Part shown: piece after piece, positions 1-8,190 of the stretch | Position numbering within the stretch: position 1 is the first letter of the stretch | Layout of the letters: each line of letters begins with the position of its first letter | NCBI GenBank assembly: GCA_023404705.1 | Contig: JAEYAU010000184.1 | Span: 9,154 to 73,153, forward strand | Source: Pseudomonadota bacterium | GTDB taxonomy: Bacteria > Pseudomonadota > Alphaproteobacteria > Rhizobiales > Xanthobacteraceae | Reading direction: 5' to 3' | DNA: 64,000 nucleotides | The notes under the pieces: generated by a model | Databases searched by the model: none | Seen by the model: only the letters and a program-made list of their open reading frames with translations | What the model was told of the DNA's origin: nothing | Position numbers and translations under genes: made by a program

Positions 1-138
1 GCCTTCCACCTCGATGCCCAGCATGGTGAACTGGCCGCTCTGGAACCGGAACGCGGAATCGCGCGTGGCCGTGAAGCTGAACAGGTCCTCGGTCCAATGG
101 CGGACGGACAGGACACGCTCCTGATTGAAATTGCTCAT
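1..138 (-). CDS. fpr: Ferredoxin-NADP+ reductase, N-terminal fragment (cut by window edge)
   Basis: The first 46 codons are read on the minus strand from the ATG at 138 and run off the left edge. They begin MSNFNQERVLSVRHWTEDLF and continue into an FxSGQFTMLG segment. This is the N-terminal FAD-binding beta-barrel of bacterial ferredoxin/flavodoxin-NADP reductase, where R-x-Y/F-S-like residues bind FAD. The enzyme exchanges electrons between NADPH and ferredoxin in the cytoplasm. The NADP-binding half lies outside the window, so the call rests on the N-terminus alone. It is transcribed divergently from hpaH, and the 277-base gap between them shows no clear promoter or repeat. Confidence 0.8.
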   Translation of the reverse strand, partial: MSNFNQERVLSVRHWTEDLFSFTATRDSAFRFQSGQFTMLGIEVEG

Positions 139-415
139 GGTCACCCGAGGAGGAGAAAAGGACGGCGGAGGCCTGCACGGCAGGCTGCGTCATGGCCCAT
201 TGCCATAGCGGTCCGCCATGACGGAAATCAAGCCCGCGGGGACCCTCACCTTCAGTCACTCAGCGCCTGGCGTCTCCACGGCGTGGAATTCTGGCCGACG
301 AGGCAATTGCCTCGCGCGGCCGCTGCGTCCAATCTTGCGGACCAACCAACGAGAGCGCGCCGCTCGGCGCGCGGGGGACCCTCATGAACTTGCGGATGAT
401 GGCCGCTCTCGGCCG

Positions 416-1219
416 ATGCTGACGGATGCCGAGATCGAGACAATCGCGACAGGCCTCGCGGAGGCGGAGCGCACGCGCAAGCAGGTGCGCATCCTGAGCC
501 TCGACTATCCGCAGATGACCATCGAGGACGCCTATGCGGTGCAGCGCGCCTTCATCAAGCGCAAGCTCGCAGAAGGGCGCATCATCAAAGGCCACAAGAT
601 CGGCCTCACCTCGAAGGCGATGCAGAACGCGCTCGGTATCGACGAGCCCGACTCCGGCGTGCTGCTCGACGACATGTTCTTCTATGACGGCGCCGAAGTG
701 CCGAGCGAGCGCTTCATCGCGACGCGCATCGAGGCGGAACTCGCCTTCGTGCTGAAGGCGCCGCTGCGCGGGCCGGACTGCTCGATCTTCGACGTGCTGA
801 ACGCGACCGATTATGTGACGCCCGCGCTGGAGATCCTCGACACGCGGGTGCAACGCATCGACCCCGAGAGCAAGAGCACGCGCAAGGTGGTCGACACGAT
901 CGCGGACAATGCCGCGAATGCCGCTCTGGTGATCGGTGGCCGGCCGGTGCGGCCGCTCGAGATCGACATTCGCTGGGTGGCGGCGCTGGTCTATCGCAAC
1001 GCGCAGCTCGAGGAGACGGGTGTCGCGGCCGGCGTGCTCAATCATCCGGCGAACGGCGTAGCCTGGCTGGTGAAGAAGCTGCATCCGCTCGGCGTCGGCC
1101 TCGAGCCCGGGCAAGTGATCCTGAGTGGGTCGTTCATCCGCCCCATCGAGGCGCGCAAGGGGGACACGTTCCATGCCGATTACGGGCCGCTCGGCAGCGT
1201 GAGCTGCGTGTTCGTCTGA
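416..1219 (+). CDS. hpaH: 2-oxo-hept-3-ene-1,7-dioate hydratase
   Basis: The enzyme adds water to 2-oxo-hept-3-ene-1,7-dioate in the meta-cleavage route of homoprotocatechuate (4-hydroxyphenylacetate). The 267-residue product starts at the ATG at 416 (MLTDAEIETIATGL), which matches the usual HpaH length. The frame is open upstream to 218, but that part has no family similarity. Visible family features are GHKIGLTSKAMQ, the acidic metal site in RIEAELAFVL, the TPALEILDTR block and the C-terminal GDTFHADYGPLGSVS. Related MhpD/DmpE hydratases act on 2-oxopent-4-enoate; length and overall wording favour HpaH. An RraA-like aldolase follows 96 bases later, consistent with a hydratase-aldolase pair. 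No ring-cleavage dioxygenase or HpaG is in the window, so the full pathway is not shown here. Confidence 0.88.
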   Translation: MLTDAEIETIATGLAEAERTRKQVRILSLDYPQMTIEDAYAVQRAFIKRKLAEGRIIKGHKIGLTSKAMQNALGIDEPDSGVLLDDMFFYDGAEVPSERFIATRIEAELAFVLKAPLRGPDCSIFDVLNATDYVTPALEILDTRVQRIDPESKSTRKVVDTIADNAANAALVIGGRPVRPLEIDIRWVAALVYRNAQLEETGVAAGVLNHPANGVAWLVKKLHPLGVGLEPGQVILSGSFIRPIEARKGDTFHADYGPLGSVSCVFV

Positions 1220-1315
1220 GGAGACGCGCAACGCGGCCGATGACAGGCGAGGCCTTCACGCGCTATCTGGAACACCTGGAATCCGATCACCCGCAAGGCC
1301 AAAGGCGCAGTAGGC

Positions 1316-2035
1316 ATGAGCGAGCTCGACCCGAAGATCATCGCGGACTTCAAGGCGACCAACACGGCGACGGTATGCGGCCGGCTGTTCCGGCGCGGCT
1401 TGCGCAATGTGCTGATCCGCAATGTGAAGCCGCTGCGCGCCTATGACGGGCCGATGGTCGGCCCGGCCTATACGCTGCGCTATATCCCGGCGCGCGAGGA
1501 CCTCGACGCCTTCGGCGTGAAGCCGGACTCCAACATCGTGCAGCGCGAGGCCTTCGAGCAGACGCCGAGCGGGCACGTGCTGGTGATGGACTGCCGCGAG
1601 GAGACGGATGCGGCTTGCTGCGGCGACATCCTGGTGTCGCGGCTGATGGTGCGCGGCGGCGCCGGCATCGTCACGGATGGCGGCGTGCGCGACAGCGCGC
1701 AGATCGCAGGCTTCGCCATGCCGGTGTTTGCGGCGGCGCCGAGCCCGCCGGTCAACCGCGTGGTGCATCACGCGCTGGAGCATGGGCGGCCGATCGCCTG
1801 CGGCGGCGTCGCGGTCTATCCGGGCGACATCATGGTGGGCGATGCGGACGGCGTCGTGGTGGTGCCGCGGCATCTGGCGGCCGAGATCGTGCGCGAGGCG
1901 CTGGAGCAGGACGCCATGGAGGCCTGGATCGCCAAGCGCGTGCTCGCGGGCGCGCCGCTCGCGGGCAACTTCCCACCGAGCGAAGCCACGCTGAAGGAAT
2001 ACGAGGCCTGGCGCCTCCAGCAAGGGAAGGCGTGA
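1316..2035 (+). CDS. RraA-like family protein, probable class II pyruvate aldolase
   Basis: The product has 239 residues and the RraA/HMG-aldolase fold. The signature G-D-(about 20 residues)-R-D is visible as CCGDILVSRLMVRGG followed by TDGGVRD, where the Arg-Asp pair binds pyruvate and the divalent metal in characterised aldolases (HMG/CHA aldolase). The C-terminal VYPGDIMVGDADGVVVVP block is also typical. Database entries often call such proteins regulator of ribonuclease activity A, but true E. coli RraA is shorter (about 160 residues) and lacks aldolase activity. The position just after a 2-oxo-heptenedioate hydratase suggests cleavage of a 4-hydroxy-2-oxo acid to pyruvate plus an aldehyde or keto acid. 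The exact substrate is unknown. Confidence 0.82.
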   Translation: MSELDPKIIADFKATNTATVCGRLFRRGLRNVLIRNVKPLRAYDGPMVGPAYTLRYIPAREDLDAFGVKPDSNIVQREAFEQTPSGHVLVMDCREETDAACCGDILVSRLMVRGGAGIVTDGGVRDSAQIAGFAMPVFAAAPSPPVNRVVHHALEHGRPIACGGVAVYPGDIMVGDADGVVVVPRHLAAEIVREALEQDAMEAWIAKRVLAGAPLAGNFPPSEATLKEYEAWRLQQGKA

Positions 2036-2115
2036 CGCGCGCGCGTCATTCCTTGCGCGGCCAATGCGGGCGCATCTCGCCCCACAATATGAACCCCGCG
2101 AACGGCCTTTCTCTT

Positions 2116-2136
2116 CCCTTGCGTCCCGCGCAAGGG
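2116..2136 (+). terminator. GC-rich hairpin between the aldolase and MmgE/PrpD genes
   Basis: A perfect 8-bp stem CCCTTGCG / CGCAAGGG encloses a 5-base loop (TCCCG), 80 bases after the RraA-like stop codon. No T-run follows, so it may be an RNA-stabilising or weak termination structure. Confidence 0.35.
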
Positions 2137-2220
2137 GCCATGCGTTCCCCCCCTCTTCTACCCGCGACACCTCCTGTCGCATGATGGCAGGAGCCTGGGC
2201 AGAACGAGGGGCGTGCACGC

Positions 2221-3573
2221 ATGAAAGAGTCCGCGGATGTCAGCCGGCAGCTCGCTCGCTTTCTCGTCGCCAGCACGCCGGCCGACCTGCCGGCTCGGGT
2301 CGTGCACGAGGCCAAGCGCTCGCTGCTCAACTTCCTGGGTTGCGCGCTGGGCGGCTGCCGCGATGAGGCGATGGAGCATGCCGGCGCCGTGCTGCTCCCG
2401 CTCGCGGGCCCGCCCGCCGCAACCGTGATCGGCCGACCGGAGCGCGCCGACATTCTCACGGCGGCGTTCCTCAATGCGGCAGCCGGCAACGTCTTCGACT
2501 TCGACGACACGCACATTCCGACCATCATCCATCCGACCGCGCCGGTGGCGCCCGTCGTGCTGGCGATCGCCGAGACGCAGCCGGTGAGCGGGCGGGATCT
2601 GCTGCATGCGCTGGTGCTCGGCATCGGCGTCGAGTGCCGGCTCGGCAATGCGGTCTCGCCTGAGCACTATCGGCGCGGCTGGCACATTACCTCGACCTGC
2701 GGCGTGTTCGGCGCCGCTGCAGCTGCGGCCAAGCTGCTCGGCCTCGATGCCAAGCATACGGTCTGGGCGCTCGGCAGCGCGGCGGCGCAATCCTCGGGCC
2801 TGATCGAGACGCTCGGCCATATGGCGAAGAGCGTCGGCGTCGGGCAGTCGGCGCGCGGCGGCCTCCTCGCGGCCCTGCTCGCGCAGAAAGGCCTCGCGGG
2901 ACCGGACCGGCCGCTCGAGGGTCCGCGCGGCTTCGCGCATGTCATGGGCGACGGGCCGGATTTCAACGCGATCCTCCTCGCGCTCCATTCGCGCTGGGAG
3001 ATCCTCGCCAACACCTACAAGCCCTATCCGTGCGGCGTCGTGCTCAACCCGGTGATCGATGCCTGCCTCGCGCTCGCGCAGGAGAACGAGATCGCGGCGG
3101 AGCGCATCACGCGCATCACGGTGGCGGGACATTCGCTGCTGCGTGAGCGCACCGACCGTCCGAACGTCACGACCGGCCGCGAGGCGCAAGTGAGCGCGCA
3201 GCACAGCATCGCGGTCGCGCTGCTGCAGCGCGCGGCCGGCATCAAGCAGTTCTCCGACGCGGTCGTGAAGGATCCGGCCGTGCTGGCGCTGCGCGAGAAG
3301 GTGACGGTCATCGAGGATGCGAGCATTCCGGTGAGCGCCGCCGTGATCACGATTGCACTGAACGATGGCTCCGTGCTCACCAAGCGTGTCGACGAGGCGC
3401 GCGGCAGCCTGGAGTGTCCGCTCACGGATGCGGAGATCGAGGCCAAGGTCGCCGATCTCGTCGCCTACGGTGCGCCAGGCGTCGATGCGAAGCGGCTGAT
3501 CGATGCGGTCTGGTCGCTCGAGGACAGCCGCAATGCCGGCGAGATCATGCGCCTGGCGCGACCGGCGGTGTAG
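2221..3573 (+). CDS. MmgE/PrpD family protein
   Basis: The 450-residue product matches the MmgE/PrpD family, which includes 2-methylcitrate dehydratase, cis-aconitate decarboxylase and many uncharacterised lyases. Visible features are the N-terminal helical block with AKRSLLNFLGCALGG, the active-site stretch NVFDFDDTHIPTIIHPTAPV (the family's DxDDTH..HP region), GWHITSTCGVFGAAAAAAKLLGL, and the KPYPCGVVLNPVIDA segment that starts the smaller domain. Length is normal and the protein should be cytoplasmic. Neighbouring hydratase, aldolase and DUF2848 genes suggest an organic-acid catabolic role. It is not clearly PrpD, because no methylcitrate synthase or prpB gene is adjacent. Confidence 0.9.
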   Translation: MKESADVSRQLARFLVASTPADLPARVVHEAKRSLLNFLGCALGGCRDEAMEHAGAVLLPLAGPPAATVIGRPERADILTAAFLNAAAGNVFDFDDTHIPTIIHPTAPVAPVVLAIAETQPVSGRDLLHALVLGIGVECRLGNAVSPEHYRRGWHITSTCGVFGAAAAAAKLLGLDAKHTVWALGSAAAQSSGLIETLGHMAKSVGVGQSARGGLLAALLAQKGLAGPDRPLEGPRGFAHVMGDGPDFNAILLALHSRWEILANTYKPYPCGVVLNPVIDACLALAQENEIAAERITRITVAGHSLLRERTDRPNVTTGREAQVSAQHSIAVALLQRAAGIKQFSDAVVKDPAVLALREKVTVIEDASIPVSAAVITIALNDGSVLTKRVDEARGSLECPLTDAEIEAKVADLVAYGAPGVDAKRLIDAVWSLEDSRNAGEIMRLARPAV

Positions 3574-3578
3574 GCTTT

Positions 3579-3697
3579 GTAGGGCGGGTTAGCTCGACGA
3601 AAGTCGAGCGTAACCCGCCGGCTGACTCTCGATAGGCGCATGGGCGTGTTGATGGGCTTGCGGCGGGTTACGCCGCTGCGCGGCAAACCCGTCCTAC
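3579..3697. repeat. Palindromic intergenic repeat, copy A (GTAGGGCGGGTT...AAACCCGTCCTAC)
   Basis: Outer arms GTAGGGCGGGTT and AAACCCGTCCTAC pair with one mismatch. Inside are nested inverted repeats. GCTCGAC-GAAA-GTCGAGC at 3592-3609 is a perfect stem with a GNRA-type tetraloop, GTAACCCGCC pairs with GGCGGGTTAC, and GCCGCTGCGCGGC forms a further stem. It fills the gap between two convergent genes. Copies with the same GTAGGG...CCCTAC frame lie at 14433-14590 and 37590-37670. Confidence 0.8.
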
Positions 3698-3703
3698 GGC
3701 CCG

Positions 3704-4393
3704 TCACGTGACCACTGGCAGCGCGACGATGTCGTATGCATGCGTGAGCTTGCGGCGGCGCACCGGATCCTCGAGCTCCATCTCGAAGCGCTCTGCCGGG
3801 CGGATGCCGCCGATGGCGCCGACGGTGCCGCAGAACATCACGGTGCCGGCTTTCAGCGCCGTGCTGCCGTCGTAGAGCGAGAGCAGGTTCGCGGGCGTGC
3901 GCATCCGCGCCAAGGGGCCCTCCTGATAGAGCACGCGCTTGCCGTCGATCACGACATGCGCGCGGATGATCAGCTGGTCCCAGTGCTCGACGACGTCGGC
4001 GAAGCGCCAGAGATCGCGGCCGAGCACCTTGCCGCAGAGCTGCTTGGACAGTGCGATGCCCATGGTCTCGGCCTTGCGGTCGGTGTGGTCCGAACCCACG
4101 CCCAGCCACATTCCGTCCGCGAGCGCGATGACAACCGGCTCGACCTCGCCCGAGGTGTCGGGGCCCAGGACTTCGAGCCGCGTCGCCTGCGTCACGCCGT
4201 TGACGCTGGTGCGATAGAACACCGGGACCGACGAGGGACGCGGCACGCCGAGGGCGGCAAGCTCCTCGATGTGATGCTCGAGGGCGGCCGTGTCGCGTCC
4301 GGTCCAGCCCGCGACGATCAGCGCGCTGAATTCGGCCTCGACGGTCCGGACCGTATCGGCATGACAAGCGAAGGTAAGCATCGGACGCCCCAT
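3704..4393 (-). CDS. DUF2848 family protein
   Basis: The product has 229 residues from the ATG at 4393 (MGRPMLTFACHADTV); an ATG at 4381 is equally possible and would give 225. The open frame runs on to 4990, but that part is not protein-like and overlaps the response-regulator gene on the other strand. Features seen are GVGSDHTDRKAET, ALSKQLCGKVLG, a VMFCGTVGAIGGIRPAERFEMELEDP C-terminal block and the dominant DUF2848 pattern. The C-terminal half resembles the fumarylacetoacetate hydrolase fold (a GT-V-G-I motif followed by F-E-E-D), so hydrolase or isomerase action on an oxo-acid is plausible but unproven. It is convergent with the MmgE/PrpD gene. Confidence 0.82.
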   Translation of the reverse strand: MGRPMLTFACHADTVRTVEAEFSALIVAGWTGRDTAALEHHIEELAALGVPRPSSVPVFYRTSVNGVTQATRLEVLGPDTSGEVEPVVIALADGMWLGVGSDHTDRKAETMGIALSKQLCGKVLGRDLWRFADVVEHWDQLIIRAHVVIDGKRVLYQEGPLARMRTPANLLSLYDGSTALKAGTVMFCGTVGAIGGIRPAERFEMELEDPVRRRKLTHAYDIVALPVVT

Positions 4394-4585
4394 GATCTGT
4401 AGCTGACACAGCCGAATGTCGGGTAGCGAACAAGCCTGGGCGAAAGCCGCACGAAAGTCAGCAGTGAAAATTCTTCGCTTCGTCAGCGACTTCCGAGCCT
4501 CACACCCCTGGTTAACTGTGCGCTCCGGCGCTCCGGAACCGAATCGGCACCTGCACGTTCCAGGTCGTGCCGAGGTGTCCCAGGA

Positions 4586-4993
4586 ATGACCGCATCCGTG
4601 CATACTCTGTTTCCCGAACCTGCGCCGCGGCGCGCCGCCGTGCTGGTGGTCGAGGATGAGATCATGGTCCGCCTGCTGGTCGCCGACGACCTGCGGGACG
4701 CCGGGCTGGTCGTGATCGAGGCGGCCAATGCCGAAGAGGCGCTTACGGTATTGCGCAGTTCGACATCCGTCGATCTCATGCTCACCGACATCCGCATGCC
4801 CGGCACACTGGACGGCCTCGCCCTCGCCTCCAAGGTGCGCGAGACCTGGCCCGACATGAAGATCGTGGTGGCCTCGGGTCACTTCCCGGAGCAACCGCGG
4901 CCCGAGATCGTGGACGCCACCTTCAGCAAGCCTTACGACACGGTCCGCTTGATCCGCCGCATCAAAGAGCTCATCTCCGGTTCCAGCCAATGA
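4586..4993 (+). CDS. Stand-alone response-regulator receiver protein (first of a tandem pair)
   Basis: The 135-residue protein is essentially one CheY-like receiver domain with no output domain. The acidic pair is in VLVVEDE, the phospho-acceptor aspartate in LTDIRMPG, a Ser switch in VVASGH and the conserved Lys in FSKPYD. An ASGH motif and a TLDGLALA segment are typical of short rhizobial single-domain regulators. The stop codon overlaps the next start codon (ATGA, 4990-4993), so the pair should be translationally coupled. No kinase gene is adjacent, so the partner and target are unknown. Confidence 0.9.
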   Translation: MTASVHTLFPEPAPRRAAVLVVEDEIMVRLLVADDLRDAGLVVIEAANAEEALTVLRSSTSVDLMLTDIRMPGTLDGLALASKVRETWPDMKIVVASGHFPEQPRPEIVDATFSKPYDTVRLIRRIKELISGSSQ

Positions 4994-5409
4994 GTTTCGA
5001 AGAGACTGTGTCGGACGCGCCGGCCGGCGCAGACTGCGTGCTCGTCGCCGAGGGCGAGGTGCTGGTGCGCATGATGATCGCGCAATATCTGCGCGACTGC
5101 GGCTACAAGGTGATCGAAGCGGCCAGCACCGAAGAAGCCGTCACGGTGCTCGATCATGGGGATCTCTCGGTCGACATCGTCCTGTCCGACGTCGAGATGC
5201 CGGGCCGGCTTGACGGCTTCGGCCTCGCCCAATGGGTGCGGCAGCACAAGCCGGGCCTGCACGTGATCCTGGTCGGCACGCCGATGCGCGCCGCGGACGT
5301 CGCGGGCGATCTGTGCGAGAGCGGGCCGATGCTGAACAAGCCGTATGAGCCGCAGATCGTCGTCGACCGCATCCGACGGCTGATGGCCGAGCGGGCCGCG
5401 AAGAAGTAG
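4990..5409 (+). CDS. Stand-alone receiver protein with altered acidic pocket (second of pair)
   Basis: The 139-residue receiver domain is a clear paralogue of the preceding gene (shared D-CGYKVIEAASTEEAVTVL and D-MPG-LDGFGLA patterns). The phosphorylatable Asp is kept in LSDVEMPG and the Lys in LNKPYE. The N-terminal metal-binding pair, normally E/D-D, reads VAEGE, so one acidic residue is Gly or displaced. The switch region reads VGTPM, with Thr. The start overlaps the upstream stop by four bases. Altered Mg2+ binding would make this either weakly phosphorylated or a protein-protein decoy for the first regulator; this is inference. Confidence 0.88.
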   Translation: MSFEETVSDAPAGADCVLVAEGEVLVRMMIAQYLRDCGYKVIEAASTEEAVTVLDHGDLSVDIVLSDVEMPGRLDGFGLAQWVRQHKPGLHVILVGTPMRAADVAGDLCESGPMLNKPYEPQIVVDRIRRLMAERAAKK

Positions 5410-5425
5410 CGCGCCGCAAGCTCTC

Positions 5426-7363
5426 CTAAGCCGCGCGTTTGCGTCGCCGCAGGAGCCGGCGCAGCAGACGGCGCTTGCCGGGCGTCTCCTTGAGATACAC
5501 GTCGCTCACCAGCTTGGCGCGGCCGCGCCGGCGCTCCAGCACGATCTTGCGGTTGTGGAAGACCTCGAGCTCCGGCCGGTGGCCGACGCTGATCAGCGTC
5601 ACCTTCTCGGGATGATCGCTGAGCAGAGCCATGAGGCTGTCCTGGCTCTCCGGATCGAGTGCGGCGGTCGCCTCGTCGAGCACGATGATGTCCGGGTGAT
5701 GCAGGAAGATGCGGGCGAAGGCGAGCCGCTGCTTCTCGCCGCCGGAGAGCGTCTGGTCCCAGGGGGCCTCATCCTCGAGGCGCTCGACCAGATGGCCGAG
5801 GCCGACCCGGCGGAACGCCTTCGCAACCTCCTCGACGCTACGGCTGTCCGCGGCGTCCGGATAGGTCGCGGCACGACGGAGCGTCCCGATCGGGATGTAG
5901 GGCCGCTGCGGCAGCAGCATGAGCTTGGAGCCCTTCTGAACCTCGATGTTGCCGTCGCCCCAGGGCCAGAGCCCGGCGATCGCCCGCACCAACGTGCTCT
6001 TGCCGGTTCCGGATTCGCCCATCACCAGCACGCGCTCGCCGGGCTGGATGGCGACGTCGGTGTCCTCCACCACCGCGGTGCCGTCATCGAGTGTGACCGA
6101 AAGGTCGCGCAGGCGGATCGCGGCGCCCTCGCCCTCGCCGATCGTGATCCTTCCTGCGGCCTCGCCTTCGCCGCGCTCCGCGCGCTCGAGGGCATCGAGC
6201 GACATTTCGAGCGAGGCGACGCGGCGCGCGGACGCGGTCCAGTCGGCGAGCTTGGGATAATTGTCGACGATCCAGTTGAACGCCGTCTGAACGATGCCGA
6301 AGGCGGAGGCCGCCTGCATCACTTGGCCGAGCGACATGGATCCGTCCAGAAACTTCGGTGCGCACAGGATGATCGGCAGCACCGGAGCGATGTAGCTCGA
6401 AGTCTGCGAGACGACGGTGGTCTTCATGGTCTGGAAGCAGATGTCGCGCCAGGTGCGCAGCACCTTGCGCAGCGAGCGATCGACGCCGGCGCGCTCCTCG
6501 GGCTCGCCCTGGATGATCGCGATGCTCTCGCCGTTCTCCCGCAGGCGCGTGAGCAGGTAGCGGAGCTCGGCCTCCGCCTGGTTCTTCTGCTCGGAGACCG
6601 TGACAAAGCGGCGGCCGATCACCAGCATCGCGCCGCTCGCGATCACCGCATAGAGGACCGCCGCGACGACGAGGAATCCCGGCACATGCACGTGAACGCC
6701 CGCAACCGTGAAGTCGAGCGAGCCGCCGATGGTCCAGAGCACGACGATGAACGTGGCGGCGGAGAGGAATGCGTGGAGCACGCCGGTGACAAAGTCGACT
6801 GGCGACTCGGTGGCGATGCGCACATCGTCGGCGATGCGGTATTCGGGATTCTGGTGATCGCCGCTCACCAGGTTGAGCTGGTAATAGCGGCCGGAGGCGA
6901 GCCAGCGATCCGTGATGGTGTCGGTGAGCCAGCGGCGCCAGCGGCGCTGCAGAGTCATACGCGCGAACACCTGCGTCACCATCACGGCGACGCTGGCCGC
7001 GAGGATCGCGAAATAGAGCCCGGAGAGAAACAGGACGGTCGGCGCGTCCTTCTTCTCCAGCGCGTCGAAGATCGCCCGGTTCCACAGGTTCATGCCGTAG
7101 GCGGCCGCGACGTTCAGCAGCAGGATGACGATCAGGCCGATGGAGAGAAACCAGGCGGTCTTGCGCCCGCGCCGGCCCCAGAAGCCGCGCGCGCTGCGCC
7201 AGAAGCGGCGGATCAGGTAGCGGCGGCGGAGCTCGTGAACGTCCTCGCCCTGCTCTTCCCGCGCCTTCACCTCGCTCTCGAACTGGGCGCTCTCCGCCGC
7301 GGGCGAAGGCTCGGACTCGGCGTTGGACGCCGCACTTTTGGGATCGTCCGATGGGTTCGTCAT
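5426..7363 (-). CDS. ABC transporter, fused permease and ATPase (YddA/SbmA-BacA type)
   Basis: The 645-residue half-transporter starts at the ATG at 7363 (MTNPSDDPKSAAS); the frame is open to 7414. An acidic N-tail is followed by a membrane domain (about residues 68-390, ABC_membrane_2 type) with TM stretches near 70-90 and 110-135. The EYRIADDVRIATESPVDF block is typical of this family. The C-terminal ATPase has Walker A GESGTGKST (about 449-457), signature LSGGEKQR (539-546), Walker B IIVLDEATAALD and the switch His in SVGHRPE. The family exports or imports peptides and cofactors (SbmA/BacA-like, vitamin B12 or bleomycin-type substrates). It should be a homodimer in the inner membrane. The end is very Arg-rich (RRLLRRLLRRRKR). 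Confidence 0.9.
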   Translation of the reverse strand: MTNPSDDPKSAASNAESEPSPAAESAQFESEVKAREEQGEDVHELRRRYLIRRFWRSARGFWGRRGRKTAWFLSIGLIVILLLNVAAAYGMNLWNRAIFDALEKKDAPTVLFLSGLYFAILAASVAVMVTQVFARMTLQRRWRRWLTDTITDRWLASGRYYQLNLVSGDHQNPEYRIADDVRIATESPVDFVTGVLHAFLSAATFIVVLWTIGGSLDFTVAGVHVHVPGFLVVAAVLYAVIASGAMLVIGRRFVTVSEQKNQAEAELRYLLTRLRENGESIAIIQGEPEERAGVDRSLRKVLRTWRDICFQTMKTTVVSQTSSYIAPVLPIILCAPKFLDGSMSLGQVMQAASAFGIVQTAFNWIVDNYPKLADWTASARRVASLEMSLDALERAERGEGEAAGRITIGEGEGAAIRLRDLSVTLDDGTAVVEDTDVAIQPGERVLVMGESGTGKSTLVRAIAGLWPWGDGNIEVQKGSKLMLLPQRPYIPIGTLRRAATYPDAADSRSVEEVAKAFRRVGLGHLVERLEDEAPWDQTLSGGEKQRLAFARIFLHHPDIIVLDEATAALDPESQDSLMALLSDHPEKVTLISVGHRPELEVFHNRKIVLERRRGRAKLVSDVYLKETPGKRRLLRRLLRRRKRAA

Positions 7364-7500
7364 GGCTCCGGCCCCGTCTGGCCCACCCGACCGGTGAGGC
7401 CCCGTGCCAGACAAGTTCTCAAAGTTCCATTGAGTTCCATTTCACGGCTTGCCCCCGCGGGTAGGCAGCCGTTTGAACCGTGCTGCGGCTCAGGCCAAGG

Positions 7501-7629
7501 TCACCACATGTGGCGAAAGATGTTCGTGGCGACGCGCACGACGGTCTGCATGTAGCGGCCGTCATACCAGTAGGTATCGACCGTGGTCGCCATCGCGAAG
7601 AGAGTCACGCTCCACATCACCACGCGCAT
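7501..7629 (-). CDS. 42-residue small membrane-type protein, hypothetical
   Basis: A short open frame on the minus strand starts at the ATG at 7629 and ends with TGA at 7501-7503. It reads MRVVMWSVTLFAMATTVDTY, then a YDGRYMQTVVRVATNIFRHMW end. There is an N-terminal hydrophobic segment of about 15 residues and an aromatic-basic tail. Rhizobial genomes commonly carry tiny proteins of this style (hydrophobic start, then T-x-D-x-x-Y-x-x-G-R-Y). Codon third positions are G/C-rich like those of neighbours, which supports coding. Function is unknown. It lies alone between the ABC exporter and the DUF1236 gene. Confidence 0.5.
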   Translation of the reverse strand: MRVVMWSVTLFAMATTVDTYWYDGRYMQTVVRVATNIFRHMW

Positions 7630-7795
7630 TGCACAGCATCCCCGTTCATGCGCTGTGAAACTGCGCCACGCGCTTTAACGGAGGGCTAAACGGCTCCTTC
7701 GCAATTGACACGCTGCCCTATCGGCAGCGCGGCCTTCCGGCGTGGTCAAGATTTCCTTGCCCGCGCCGCACAGCCTTTAGTCATTTGCGCGCGCA

Positions 7796-7828
7796 GGAAC
7801 ATCCCGGACGCCGCGCCCGGGATGTTCC
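7796..7828 (-). terminator. Strong hairpin downstream of the DUF1236 gene
   Basis: A perfect 12-bp stem GGAACATCCCGG / CCGGGATGTTCC with a 9-base loop sits about 20 bases past the DUF1236 stop codon. There is no T-run on the leftward transcript, so it fits a GC-type terminator or 3'-end stabiliser. Confidence 0.6.
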
Positions 7829-7848
7829 GCGAAACGTGTCGCAGGTGA

Positions 7849-8190
7849 TTATTCGATCACCTGGATGACCCGGCGCGAGGACGGCTCGACGAGCACGACG
7901 TCATCGCCGGAATAGACGTAGCGATAGCGACCAAGGCCAGGACCCCAATCGGACGGGACCGAATGGAGCTCGACGTCGGCCGGCAGCGTGGCGCCGACGG
8001 TGACGCGCTTCTCGACCGTCACCGGCCGCACCTTCTGCTGCACCACATATTCCTTGATCCTGGTGCGCTGCTCGGGCGCGATCGTGACGGTCGCGCCGAC
8101 GGCGGGCGACTCGGTCGTGATGGTGGTTTGCGCGAAAGCCGGAAGGGTCAATGCCAAGACGGCGACGCCCGCGAGAACGGTACGCTTCAT
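7849..8190 (-). CDS. DUF1236 domain periplasmic protein
   Basis: The protein has 113 residues from the ATG at 8190. This start is chosen over the ATG at 8196 because AGGAG lies six bases before it, directly abutting the earlier ATG. It has a clear signal peptide (MKRTVLAGVAVLALTLPAFA, cleavage after AFA) and is exported. The mature part carries PEQRTRIKEYVVQQKVRPV and the diagnostic DUF1236 ending RYRYVYSGDDVVLVEP followed by RRVIQVI. DUF1236 proteins are abundant in Rhizobiales, are periplasmic or envelope-associated, and have no assigned function. A 12-bp hairpin follows the gene. Confidence 0.88.
   Translation of the reverse strand: MKRTVLAGVAVLALTLPAFAQTTITTESPAVGATVTIAPEQRTRIKEYVVQQKVRPVTVEKRVTVGATLPADVELHSVPSDWGPGLGRYRYVYSGDDVVLVEPSSRRVIQVIE

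Noticed and set aside
5555..7555. Open frame of 666 codons opposite the ABC exporter
   Set aside because: Mirror frame with Asp/His/Arg-rich noise; the minus strand carries intact Walker and signature motifs.
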